Below are positions 1 through 7,650 of a stretch of DNA of 13,050 nucleotides, one piece after another; positions within the stretch are counted from its first letter, which is position 1; each line of letters starts with the position of its first letter. Below the pieces are notes generated by a model, which worked only from the letters and a program-made list of their open reading frames with translations, was not told the origin of the DNA and made no database searches. The stretch is from VRUG01 sp965372745 (lineage in GTDB: Bacteria > Planctomycetota > Phycisphaerae > Sedimentisphaerales > Anaerobacaceae). A program made the position numbers and the translations under genes. Where the stretch lies: the NCBI GenBank assembly GCA_965372745.1, contig CBDVDM010000038.1, positions 1 through 13,050 of the forward strand, read 5' to 3'.

Positions 1-56
1 TTGTGATAGCAGCTCAAAAACAACTTGGCTCAAATGTAATTGTGACACAGCCTGTG

Positions 57-71
57 CGGTCGAAATGACAA
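57..71. repeat. Fragment of the palindromic repeat
   Basis: The 15 bases CGGTCGAAATGACAA are identical to one end of the palindromic element at 12627-12721 (its copy is at 12709-12723). The match lies just beyond the last pseudopilin stop codon. No paired arm or stem is visible here, so this looks like a decayed or partial copy. A 15-base exact match between two intergenic sites in 13 kb is unlikely by chance. The rest of 1-86 shows no start codon or convincing gene. Confidence 0.55.
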
Positions 72-86
72 ACCGGTTCGGGATAA

Positions 87-617
87 TTATTTCAGGTTTT
101 TTCTGATGACGACGGCGGTGGCGAGGGTTTTTTCCGTGCCGCCGTGCCGGACAGTTATGGAAATCTGAACGTTCTTTACACAAGCTGCGCTTAAGACTTT
201 GGTAAATGTCATGGCAGTAACGTTCTCGCAGAGCAGGTAATCGTCGTCGGAGAGGTCGTCGTTTGTAATAAGATATAAAGTGCCGGCAGAGGAATTGTAC
301 TGGTATGTAATATTTTGACCGTCAGCGGTATTGAAAGTGCATTGAGAAGAGGATTCTGTTGTATTAACAGATGTTGCAGTGCGAAGCTGGGCTGTTATTC
401 GGATAAGGGCCTGGCGGGCACTGTTTATCGAGTCAAAGATATCGGAATTCTGCTCGTAATTAATAAAAGCGGCATTGAAGGCGACGGCAACAGCAGCGAG
501 AATCATAGCTGTCACAAACAAAGCGATAAGACATTCTGCAAATGTAAAACCTGAGTCGTGGCTCGTCGCTCGTCGCTCGTCGCTCGTATCTCGTGTTTCG
601 TGTCTCGTAGTTTTCAT
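87..617 (-). CDS. Minor pseudopilin, PilW/GspJ-like, type IV prepilin N-terminus
   Basis: Predicted 176-residue prepilin, probably a low-abundance tip or initiator subunit of the pilus or pseudopilus built by the genes upstream. The class III signal is clear: Gly23 followed by Phe24-Thr-Phe-Ala-Glu28 (the conserved Glu at +5) and a hydrophobic helix to about residue 50. The later part has the GspJ/PilW layout: a helix with 'ARQALIRITAQLRTA', then beta segments ('ITYQYNSSAGTLYLI', 'LLCENVTAMTFTKV', 'VQISITV'). It carries three non-helix cysteines (about 93, 129, 145). The 23-residue leader is long and highly charged because codons 4-22 are made of a heptanucleotide repeat. It is last in the operon, 33 bp after the preceding pseudopilin. 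The pilin class is sure; the PilW/GspJ assignment is inferred from pattern only. Confidence 0.85.
   Translation of the reverse strand: MKTTRHETRDTSDERRATSHDSGFTFAECLIALFVTAMILAAVAVAFNAAFINYEQNSDIFDSINSARQALIRITAQLRTATSVNTTESSSQCTFNTADGQNITYQYNSSAGTLYLITNDDLSDDDYLLCENVTAMTFTKVLSAACVKNVQISITVRHGGTEKTLATAVVIRKNLK
553..608. repeat. Tandem heptanucleotide array (8 units, ACGANNN) inside a pseudopilin leader
   Basis: Read on the minus strand, eight 7-bp units follow one another: ACGAGAC, ACGAAAC, ACGAGAT, three identical ACGAGCG, ACGAGCC and ACGACTC. Because 7 is not a multiple of 3, the repeat is read through all three codon phases and gives a run rich in Asp, Glu, Arg, Thr and Ser (TRHETRDTSDERRATSHDS). 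The array lies between the start codon and the prepilin cleavage site. Similar ACGANNN heptamers occur at 12596-12609 and near 12900. Confidence 0.85.
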
Positions 618-650
618 TTTAAAATATCCTGTTCTGAGCAGGGCGCAAAT

Positions 651-1142
651 TTATAGTCTTGCTCGAATCCAGCTTGCAGAACTAATTTCAGTAGAATTTT
701 TGAGAACTTTTACGGTGACTTTGACAAAATCACTTGTATGGTCGGTAACGATTGTATCGAAGTTTGAAGCACTTACGTTCTGGAGTGTTACCTGTTGGCT
801 AAACTCACTAAAGGCGCTAAGAGTTGTTCTGTCGGCAGCGATAGGCGGAGAGAAGGCAGCAGTGTCAAAGTCGTCGAGGTCGTCATATACAGCTAAGGTT
901 TCACCTGATTCCGGGCCGAATGTTGCAGTGCCGGAATTAGGGTCGATGACAGGGAGCATCGAGCTAAGCTCTCTTATCTGTTCGATGAGAAATTCGGCAG
1001 TAGACATGTCGACACCGGCGCTATTGACCTGTGTAGAGTGTAGATTGGCGGTGATAAGTGAGACGATAGTCAGGCCAACGAGCAAAACAGCGATAAGCAC
1101 TTCTGTAAGCGTGAAGGCTTTTTTGTTTTTTTTGTTTGGCAT
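651..1142 (-). CDS. Minor pseudopilin, PilV/GspI-like, type IV prepilin N-terminus
   Basis: Predicted 163-residue prepilin. The leader MPNKKNKKA is followed by Phe10-Thr-Leu-Thr-Glu14 and a hydrophobic helix to about residue 34, so it should be processed by a prepilin peptidase and held in the inner membrane before assembly. The residue before the cleavage site is Ala9, not the usual Gly. Further on are an 'EFLIEQIRELS' helix and an acidic 'YDDLDDFD' stretch, followed by predicted beta strands, as in PilV/GspI-type minor pilins. The ATG at 1142 is preferred over an upstream in-frame TTG at 1202: it leaves a standard short basic leader and has GAAAGG about 6 bases upstream. It follows pilC by 119 bp, the longest gap in the operon. 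Confidence 0.83.
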   Translation of the reverse strand: MPNKKNKKAFTLTEVLIAVLLVGLTIVSLITANLHSTQVNSAGVDMSTAEFLIEQIRELSSMLPVIDPNSGTATFGPESGETLAVYDDLDDFDTAAFSPPIAADRTTLSAFSEFSQQVTLQNVSASNFDTIVTDHTSDFVKVTVKVLKNSTEISSASWIRARL

Positions 1143-1261
1143 ATTCGGCCTTTCGTACCCTTTAGGGTAATAAATTGCGCGTTTAGTTTTTATAAGTAAC
1201 AATCAACAAGCAGCTTATCTATTGATAAGGCGCAATTATTAAACACAATTGGTATCAGTCG

Positions 1262-2482
1262 TTATTTGCCGCTGACAAGATTTGACATCTTGAATATCGG
1301 CAGCAGGATACTCATAGCGATAAAACCAACGAAGAATCCCATTATGACAATCATAATAGGTTCTATCATGGAGACGGTAGCTTTGATGACGGTCTTTAGC
1401 TGCCTTGAGTAGTAATCTGAAATGTCTCTTAGTACATCGCTGAGAGTGCCGGAGTCTTCGCCACTTCTAATCATTTGTTTGACGTTCGGCGGCATTAATG
1501 TGTACCTGTTCAGGCTTGCAGCGATTTTTTTGCCCTGCCTGACTTCGTCATGTACACCGAGCCACATGTTCTCGTAAAGTACGTTTCCTGAGATATTGGC
1601 GGTTATTGATATGGTGTCGAGTATTGGTACGCCTGCTGCAGTAAGGACACTCATAGTATGCAGGCTTCTTGAGATGTATAAGTTTTTGCAAAGCGTTTTT
1701 ATCAGCGGCAGCAGTAGTTTTGTTTTGTCCCACCATTTTCGGCCTATAACGGTACTTATGAAGTAGAAAAAGCCGGCGATTAAGGCAGCTGCGACAAGTA
1801 AAACGATATACCAATAACTTTGCATGAAGGTACTGGATGCCATAAGCATTTTTGTTGGTAAAGGCAGCAGGTGCTCTTTTCCGGCAAAGATTTTTACAAA
1901 TTTCGGCAGCACGAAACAGAGCAGGAAAATAACAACAGTTATTGCCATTACAGCTATAATGACAGGGTATATCATTGCACCTTTTACCTGAGAGCGTGTT
2001 TCGGCTTCGGCGCTGAGGTACTCGGCTAATTTCTGGAGCATTTGACTTAATGAGCCGGAGATTTCGGCGGAAGCGACCATGTTTATATACAGAGAACCGA
2101 AAACTTTGGGATGACAGGCAAGCGCCTGAGAGAGGCTTTTTCCTCCTTCAATTTTGTTTTTGAGGTCAAAAACTATCTTTTTGAATTTCTGATTTTGTAT
2201 TTCAGATGCAATCGAACCGAGTGAGTCCTGAATGCTGATGCCAGCACGTATCATAACGGCAAGCTGGTTTGTGAAATCCATGATTTCCTTTTTGCCTGGT
2301 CCAAGATCGATACGGAAATTCAGTATTTTGTTTAAGATGCTTTGCTCTTTGCTTTGTTCTTCGATTTTTACATCGGAGCGCCAGCTGTCAGGTTGGTGGT
2401 CATGGGTCAGGCTTTGCTGATTGACGTCAGCAATTGTCGCTGCTGCACTATAGTCTTGTGAGTCATTTGTGTCGAGCATCAT
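1262..2482 (-). CDS. pilC: Type IV pilus / type II secretion platform protein PilC/GspF
   Basis: Polytopic inner-membrane platform protein of 406 residues on which the PilB and PilT ATPases act to add or remove pilin subunits. Two T2SSF repeats are visible. The first is about residues 69-192 ('FTNQLAVMIRAGISIQDSL', 'MVASAEISGSLSQML', then a membrane segment 171-192). The second is about 272-396 ('LHTMSVLTAAGVPILD', 'MIRSGEDSGTLSDVL', then 372-396). A further membrane segment is at about 224-246. The length matches the family, with a roughly 60-residue polar N-terminal extension. The start is a double ATG with a weak AAGAGAT element upstream. It begins 35 bp after pilT. Whether it should be called PilC or GspF cannot be settled from sequence, but PilT next door favours a pilus. 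Confidence 0.93.
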   Translation of the reverse strand: MMLDTNDSQDYSAAATIADVNQQSLTHDHQPDSWRSDVKIEEQSKEQSILNKILNFRIDLGPGKKEIMDFTNQLAVMIRAGISIQDSLGSIASEIQNQKFKKIVFDLKNKIEGGKSLSQALACHPKVFGSLYINMVASAEISGSLSQMLQKLAEYLSAEAETRSQVKGAMIYPVIIAVMAITVVIFLLCFVLPKFVKIFAGKEHLLPLPTKMLMASSTFMQSYWYIVLLVAAALIAGFFYFISTVIGRKWWDKTKLLLPLIKTLCKNLYISRSLHTMSVLTAAGVPILDTISITANISGNVLYENMWLGVHDEVRQGKKIAASLNRYTLMPPNVKQMIRSGEDSGTLSDVLRDISDYYSRQLKTVIKATVSMIEPIMIVIMGFFVGFIAMSILLPIFKMSNLVSGK

Positions 2483-2517
2483 AGTCTTATCTCTTTAAAA
2501 AAATTACCATAATTTTC

Positions 2518-3603
2518 TTATGTACAAACAGCTTCAAGTTGGGCGGCAGGAGCAAGTTGCTTGTCCATCTTTGCAGGGTTTGTCGAACGCATAACTGCTT
2601 CTTCTCTTGAAATATAGCCTTTCTCATACATCTCGACGATACTGTTATCCATGTTAATCATTCCGGCCCGTCGTGAGGTTTCGATAATGTTTGGGATTTC
2701 GTAAACACGACTTTCCCGGATGCAGTTTCTGACAGCGGCGTTGCAAAGAAGGATTTCCACACACGGCACCATGCCCGGTCTGTCTACACGCTTGAACAGG
2801 GTCTGTGAGATGACCGCCTGAAGCGTGTTGCCGAGCATTGTTCGAATCTGGTTTTGCTGAGAGCCGGGATAAATATCAACTATACGCTCTATGGTTTGCG
2901 GGGCGTTAACTGTATGCAGGGTGCTAAAGACGAGGTGGCCTGTTTCGGCGGCGGTGATTGTTGAACTTGTTGTTTCGAGGTCACGCATTTCGCCGACCAT
3001 GATTATATCTGGGTCCTGACGAAGCACGTGCCGCAGACCTGAGGCAAAAGCAGGACAGTCAGAACCGATTTCTCTCTGTTCGATCTGGCTTTTATCGTTT
3101 CTTAAAGCATATTCGATAGGGTCCTCGATAGTTATGATACGCTTTCGATATTTTTTGTTTATAAGTCCGATCATGGCGGCTAACGAGGTACTTTTGCCGG
3201 AGCCGGTGTGCCCTGTTACAAGGACAAGGCCCCTTGGCAGATCTGTGAGCGATTTTACGATTTCCGGTAAATGTAATTCGTCGATTGAAGGTATCAGGTT
3301 TGGAACAATTCTAAATGCAATTGCAAGAGTTTCACGCTGATAGTGAGCATTGACACGGAAGCGATGTCCGTCATCGAGGTATGTCGAGAAATCAAGGTCT
3401 CTTTTCTGCTCAAGTACACTGAACCTGTCAGGCCCGATTATATCGAGAATCATTTGCTTTACGTTTTCGTTGGTGACAGGTGGAAAGTCAAGGTCGAGCA
3501 GCTCGGTATTTTTCCGTATTACCGGCGGCATGCCGACATTGATGTGAATGTCACTTGCATTTTTATCTACCGCATAAGTCATAATTGTTTTAATACTTGT
3601 CAT
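2518..3603 (-). CDS. pilT: Twitching motility / pilus retraction ATPase PilT
   Basis: Hexameric cytoplasmic ATPase of 361 residues that powers pilus disassembly. The PAS-like N-terminal domain (about 1-110, 'ASDIHINVGMPPVIR') is followed by the RecA-like domain. Walker A is GHTGSGKST (131-139), the Asp box ITIEDPIEY (157-164), Walker B DIIMVGEMRD (199-208) and the His box TGHLVFSTLHT (221-231). The PilT retraction signature is present in the form AAVRNCIRESRVYEI (about 289-303). It lacks the N-terminal domain and zinc tetracysteine of PilB. The start has AAAGGT about 8 bases upstream, lying within the last codons of pilB; the gap between genes is 6 bp. The C-terminal tail 'PAKMDKQLAPAAQLEAVCT' is variable. 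PilT argues for a dynamic type IV pilus rather than a pure secretion system. Confidence 0.94.
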   Translation of the reverse strand: MTSIKTIMTYAVDKNASDIHINVGMPPVIRKNTELLDLDFPPVTNENVKQMILDIIGPDRFSVLEQKRDLDFSTYLDDGHRFRVNAHYQRETLAIAFRIVPNLIPSIDELHLPEIVKSLTDLPRGLVLVTGHTGSGKSTSLAAMIGLINKKYRKRIITIEDPIEYALRNDKSQIEQREIGSDCPAFASGLRHVLRQDPDIIMVGEMRDLETTSSTITAAETGHLVFSTLHTVNAPQTIERIVDIYPGSQQNQIRTMLGNTLQAVISQTLFKRVDRPGMVPCVEILLCNAAVRNCIRESRVYEIPNIIETSRRAGMINMDNSIVEMYEKGYISREEAVMRSTNPAKMDKQLAPAAQLEAVCT

Positions 3604-3609
3604 ATGTCA

Positions 3610-5559
3610 TTACCTTTCATTGTTATCTTCAGGTTGAGACGTAGAGATTTTTTCTTTATTGGTTTCATCTTCTTTTTTCGCAGATGCTTCAGTGACACGC
3701 AGAACTTCATCGATAGTAGTCAATCCCTGTTTTACTTTGTCGATACCGTCGTCAAATAAAGTGATGCCATCGTTTTCGAGAAAGGCCTGTCTTATGCCGG
3801 CGGCTGAAGGGTCCTTGTTAATCAGGTTACGGAACGAATCATCGATGACCAAAAGTTCGTAAACACCGATTCTTCCGGCATAACCGGAATTTCTGCAGTT
3901 GTCACAGCCGGCACCATAGAAGAGCTGATTCTTATTGATTCCCAAATTCTTTGTATATTTGAGTATGTTTTCGGGTGCTTCGTATGGCTGTTTGCATTCT
4001 GGGCAGATTTTCCTGACCAGTCTTTGCGCCAGAACAGCATTTAAGGCAGCAGCGATTAAATAATTATCGATACCAATATTTACCAGCCTTGTAATACTGC
4101 TTGCGGCATCGTTTGTATGAAGAGTCGAGAATACGAGGTGGCCGGTCAGGGCTGCCTGTACGGCGATACGCGCAGTTTCGTTATCACGAATCTCGCCAAT
4201 CATCATAATATCAGGGTCCTGCCGGAGCAGACTTCTAAGTGCTGAAGCGAAAGTGAGGTTTATTTTTTCGTTTACCTGTACCTGATTGCAAAAGCCAAGC
4301 TCATATTCGACGGGGTCTTCAACAGTAGAAATGTTCAGTTTTTCACCGTCCATCTGATTGATAGCTGAATAAAGTGTTGTGCTTTTTCCAGAACCGGTAG
4401 GTCCGGTGACAAGTAAGATACCATGAGGCATACTTATCTGCTCGGTAAATGCCTGCGTGATATTCGGCGACATTCCAAGCTGGTCAAGGCCACGTATGAT
4501 AGACTCGCTGTCGAGAATACGTATAACAACTTTTTCACCGTGACTGGTCGGCAGCAGTGAGATTCTTAAATCGACTTTTCTGCCTTTTGTTATTACGGAA
4601 ATCTTTCCATCCTGAGGCAAACGTCTTTCCGAAATGTCGAGATTTGACATGATTTTAATGCGTGAAACGATGGCTGGATGCATTTTCAAAGGTGACTGCA
4701 TAATTTCGAAAAGGATTCCGTCAATGCGGTATCTGATTCTTGTAAATTTGTCCTTCGGCTCGAGGTGAATATCGCTGACATCTTTTTTTATGGCATTTGT
4801 AATAATATAGTTAACAAATTTAATAACAGGTGATTGTGCAGCCATTTTTTCAAGGTCTTCAAAGTCGTTTTCCTTATCCTGAACGATCTCAACATCGGTC
4901 ATATCACCAATGATTTCATCGAGCTGGAAATCTTTTTCGTCGTCTTTGAATTTTCCACAAATATCTTCAATGTTTTTGTATGAACATATGACGACTTTGA
5001 GCTGCTTTTTTGTTTGTCTTTTTACGTCCTCAATGGCGAAGATATTGTCAGGTTCGCAGGTTGCTATCAGTAACGTCTCATCAGTAACGCTGACAGGGAT
5101 GATACCGTTTGATTTTATAAAATCAATATGCAACAACTCAAAGGTTTCTTTCTCGACCTGGTCAGGCTTGATGTGCCTGAACTCCATGTTGTAGAGTTTA
5201 GCTTCTGCCTGGAGGATGTCGTCAGTATTTACGAGTTTTGATTTTAATAAAAATGTCTTAATATCTCCTGCATATTCACCGGCAGTATCATTGTATTGTT
5301 TTCTCAATTTGATTCGCTGGTCGGGATTTAGCTTCTCCATCTCTACGAGGACATCGATAATGTCACGAGTTGTAGAAGCTATATCAGAAACAGCCTTGGC
5401 GTCGGTTGGTTGTGGGGCATAAATTTCGCTAAGTCCTGGAACAAGCTGTTGTTCAGACTCTGATTGTAATTGCGAATCTGCCTTAGGCTGACGTTTTTCC
5501 ATGCCTTTTTGAAGCTGTGCCGAAACCTGTTTTATTTTTGACATTAGCTCAAGTTTCAT
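3610..5559 (-). CDS. pilB: Type IV pilus assembly ATPase PilB / GspE
   Basis: Cytoplasmic hexameric ATPase that drives pilin addition. Numbered from the preferred start (649 residues): a GspE/PilB N-terminal domain at about 85-210, the N2 domain from about 245 ('SPVIKFVNYIITNAI', 'VSDIHLEP'), Walker A GPTGSGKST (386-394), Asp box TVEDPVEYE (412-420), Walker B DIMMIGEIRD (450-459), His box TGHLVFSTLHT (472-482) and the zinc tetracysteine Cys519, Cys522, Cys552, Cys555. I chose the ATG at 5559: it overlaps the upstream stop as ATGA and has AAGG 8 bases upstream. An earlier in-frame ATG at 5634 would add 25 residues but has no ribosome binding site and overlaps the upstream gene by 79 bp. A Gln/Lys/Glu-rich linker (about 10-45) precedes the N-domain. 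The acidic/basic C-tail 'KKEDETNKEKIS' is low complexity. Confidence 0.94.
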   Translation of the reverse strand: MKLELMSKIKQVSAQLQKGMEKRQPKADSQLQSESEQQLVPGLSEIYAPQPTDAKAVSDIASTTRDIIDVLVEMEKLNPDQRIKLRKQYNDTAGEYAGDIKTFLLKSKLVNTDDILQAEAKLYNMEFRHIKPDQVEKETFELLHIDFIKSNGIIPVSVTDETLLIATCEPDNIFAIEDVKRQTKKQLKVVICSYKNIEDICGKFKDDEKDFQLDEIIGDMTDVEIVQDKENDFEDLEKMAAQSPVIKFVNYIITNAIKKDVSDIHLEPKDKFTRIRYRIDGILFEIMQSPLKMHPAIVSRIKIMSNLDISERRLPQDGKISVITKGRKVDLRISLLPTSHGEKVVIRILDSESIIRGLDQLGMSPNITQAFTEQISMPHGILLVTGPTGSGKSTTLYSAINQMDGEKLNISTVEDPVEYELGFCNQVQVNEKINLTFASALRSLLRQDPDIMMIGEIRDNETARIAVQAALTGHLVFSTLHTNDAASSITRLVNIGIDNYLIAAALNAVLAQRLVRKICPECKQPYEAPENILKYTKNLGINKNQLFYGAGCDNCRNSGYAGRIGVYELLVIDDSFRNLINKDPSAAGIRQAFLENDGITLFDDGIDKVKQGLTTIDEVLRVTEASAKKEDETNKEKISTSQPEDNNER

Positions 5560-6308
5560 TCTGATAACCTTAAGATAACTTTCATTGCTTCGGGTTGAAC
5601 TGTCGAGTCCTGTCGACTTGTTTGTGGTTTCCATTCGAGAACGACATTTGTATCAGCGATTTTAACAATTTTGAAACCTCTTATATAATCACCTTCATAC
5701 AGAAGTTTATAATCGACCATGCAGCAGTTTCCAGAGTCAGTAGCGATAATACTTAGAAGCTGCATATTGTTTGCCTGCTCCATGATTGAGATGCGTTGCA
5801 TCATGCCGGGTAAGATTTCAAACTCTCCTTTTGTATTTTCCTGTGTATTTGACCAGGTCTCTTCGGTCGTAAAGGGATTTTTAATCAGTTCGTTGGCACT
5901 AATCTGTTGAACATTTGCAAGCTCATAGAATCTTTCAGCAATTTTGTTGGCACCGTTGAAGGTTTCAGCGTTTGCTTCGGTGAGTCTTGCGATAGCCATA
6001 TCGAGTCTTGCCTCTTCAATATTGATTTGTGTAGCGACAGCGGATTGTGGAGATGTTTTTTTAATAATGAACAAAAGGCAAAACAGTGACAATACGAAAA
6101 GCGTTCCGAATATTACGGTACTCTCAAGAACCTGTTTTTCCCTTTGGGCCGCTGTAGACGGTTGTTGTGGGTGAGTATCCCGGCATGGTATGGAATTTTC
6201 TTTGGCGTTTTTATGATTGAGCAGATTGCGAGCAGAAGTTTTCATATTAGAAACAAATGTTCCAATCGGCAAATTTTTAAGTTCCAAACCTTTTAAGAAA
6301 GATAACAT
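5556..6308 (-). CDS. Bitopic alignment-complex protein, GspC/PilP-like
   Basis: A 250-residue protein placed where pilP would be expected, between pilO and pilB. It has about 62 cytoplasmic residues, one membrane segment (64-82), a helical stretch (95-140) and, at about 180-228, a small beta domain: 'MQLLSIIATDSGNCCMVDYK', then 'LYEGDYIRGFKIVKI', then 'NVVLEW'. This matches the PilP/GspC homology-region layout (short strands around a Gly-Asp turn), which contacts the secretin. There is no lipobox, so unlike classical PilP it is not a lipoprotein; topology resembles GspC without its PDZ domain. The start has CGGAG 7 bases upstream. The stop overlaps the pilB start by ATGA. The function is inferred from position and fold pattern; the sequence similarity is weak. 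Confidence 0.65.
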   Translation of the reverse strand: MLSFLKGLELKNLPIGTFVSNMKTSARNLLNHKNAKENSIPCRDTHPQQPSTAAQREKQVLESTVIFGTLFVLSLFCLLFIIKKTSPQSAVATQINIEEARLDMAIARLTEANAETFNGANKIAERFYELANVQQISANELIKNPFTTEETWSNTQENTKGEFEILPGMMQRISIMEQANNMQLLSIIATDSGNCCMVDYKLLYEGDYIRGFKIVKIADTNVVLEWKPQTSRQDSTVQPEAMKVILRLSE

Positions 6309-6337
6309 AAGTTAACTCCGGTAAAGATTAATTACTT

Positions 6338-6901
6338 TTAAGAACCTTGAAAAAAGATACTCACAATAAAATCAGCAGAAATTTTTTCACCTTGTTTGTC
6401 TGAAGTCTGCCCCAGTCTTGTCAGATTCAATTCGCGTATTTTTACTATTCGCGGAAGCTTTTCCAATTCCAGAAGAAACGAATAAAAGGAATTGAAGTCA
6501 CCTTCGAGTCCCATCTTTAATGGTTGCTCTATATAACCTCTGTCGTTGTTTTTCTTTTTCAGAGTCCGTATTGTTTTTGGTTTGAGTCCCTGTTTTTGAG
6601 CGATAACAACGACCTGTTCAAGCACCTCGTGAATTTTGCTTTTAGGAGGCAGTTTGCTTTCAAAAAATGCAATTGCCTTTTGCAGCTGTTCGATTTGCTT
6701 ATTTAAATATTTCGCAGCAAAAACAGCGTTTTTAGATTCAGCTAATTGGCTTAACTGTGTAAGCTTTTCCAATCTAAGCTGTGCCAACTGTCTTTGTTCT
6801 GCAATATCAGAGCTTACGGGTTTGACTATATACTGATAAGCAATATATGTTAAAAACAGTAATAGAACGAAAAATAAAGTTTTTCTTGAATTATTAGTCA
6901 T
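6338..6901 (-). CDS. pilO: Type IV pilus inner-membrane alignment protein PilO
   Basis: A 187-residue bitopic protein that pairs with PilN to couple cytoplasmic PilM to the periplasmic side of the machine. Layout: short cytoplasmic N-terminus, membrane helix (8-25), predicted coiled coil rich in Gln/Leu/Lys (about 32-82), then an alpha-beta domain (about 96-185). The latter includes 'PLKMGLEGDFNSFYSFLLELEKLPRIVKIREL' as two parts, which is the PilO ferredoxin-like signature region. Its ATG overlaps the pilN stop as ATGA (6898-6901), so it is probably translated by coupling. The next gene follows after 29 bp. PilO rests on position, topology and this signature. Confidence 0.84.
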   Translation of the reverse strand: MTNNSRKTLFFVLLLFLTYIAYQYIVKPVSSDIAEQRQLAQLRLEKLTQLSQLAESKNAVFAAKYLNKQIEQLQKAIAFFESKLPPKSKIHEVLEQVVVIAQKQGLKPKTIRTLKKKNNDRGYIEQPLKMGLEGDFNSFYSFLLELEKLPRIVKIRELNLTRLGQTSDKQGEKISADFIVSIFFQGS

Positions 6902-7638
6902 AATTTTGCCCTAACTTTAGTAATATCTTCATTCGTGACATAAGCATCTGGTTTAAGTGAGGCTGTTAACTTGAACTGTCTATATTTTTCAGTTGTGCTG
7001 TCAGCCTGAGTAGTGTTTGCTATAATTGCACTTTTGGAGCGTGAACTTATTATGCGCTCTTTTGATTCGACGAGTGCAATGTTATCAAGCAGTGATGTAT
7101 TGCTTAATCGCTCGATATAGGTTGCAACCTGAAGATCACTCGGAGCTATACCAACAATAGTAATATGAGTGAACGACATATATTGTGGACTTTGCTCATT
7201 TGCAACCGCTTTCTTAGCCATTTCCATTTCATACTTGTTTGTATGTTGTGTATTTGATGTTAAATAATCGCCTGTTTTCTGTATGATATTCAGTTTTAAA
7301 AAAGAGACGCCCGGAGGGAGATTATTTGTCAAAAGGGCCAGTAGAACACTTCTTGGGACATGTTCAAGCAGTTCTGATGTAACAAGAGCGGTTTTCGTCA
7401 TTTTTGCCCTTCTTGCCTCGAACTCCTCAAATTTTTTAATATCCTCCTGGACGCTTGCCATTCTAAAATTAACAAATGTCTGCTCTTTTACAGATGCTCT
7501 TTGTTTAATTTTGACTGCAGAAAAAGCTGCTCCCAATGAAGCAACTACCGCCGCCAGCAATACAAGATACATTATGTTTATCCTGTACGATTCTTTGCTT
7601 TTGATGTAATCATCAGGTACGAAATTTATATTAAGCAT
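6898..7638 (-). CDS. pilN: Type IV pilus inner-membrane alignment protein PilN
   Basis: A 246-residue bitopic protein. It opens with 'MLNINFVPDDYIKSKES', the short cytoplasmic PilN motif (INF-x-P-DDY) that docks into a groove of PilM. A membrane helix (about 21-42), a helical stretch (45-85) and a periplasmic alpha-beta domain follow ('NLPPGVSFLKLNII', 'ITIVGIAPSDLQVATYIERL'), typical of PilN and its GspL C-terminal counterpart. It is longer than common PilN (about 200) because of inserts around 125-150 and a Ser/Thr/Lys-rich stretch at 205-225. The start has AGGA about 10 bases upstream and follows pilM by 12 bp. Confidence 0.86.
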   Translation of the reverse strand: MLNINFVPDDYIKSKESYRINIMYLVLLAAVVASLGAAFSAVKIKQRASVKEQTFVNFRMASVQEDIKKFEEFEARRAKMTKTALVTSELLEHVPRSVLLALLTNNLPPGVSFLKLNIIQKTGDYLTSNTQHTNKYEMEMAKKAVANEQSPQYMSFTHITIVGIAPSDLQVATYIERLSNTSLLDNIALVESKERIISSRSKSAIIANTTQADSTTEKYRQFKLTASLKPDAYVTNEDITKVRAKL

Positions 7639-7650
7639 TTTTAAATCATC

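Noticed and set aside
475..1170. 231-codon plus-strand ORF over the pseudopilin genes
   Set aside because: It runs opposite to two clear prepilin genes and across the intergenic gap and heptamer array; its product has no domain pattern.
1214..1229. Hairpin CTTATC-TATT-GATAAG between pilC and the next pseudopilin gene
   Set aside because: AT-rich and without a T-tract; too weak to call as an internal terminator or processing site.
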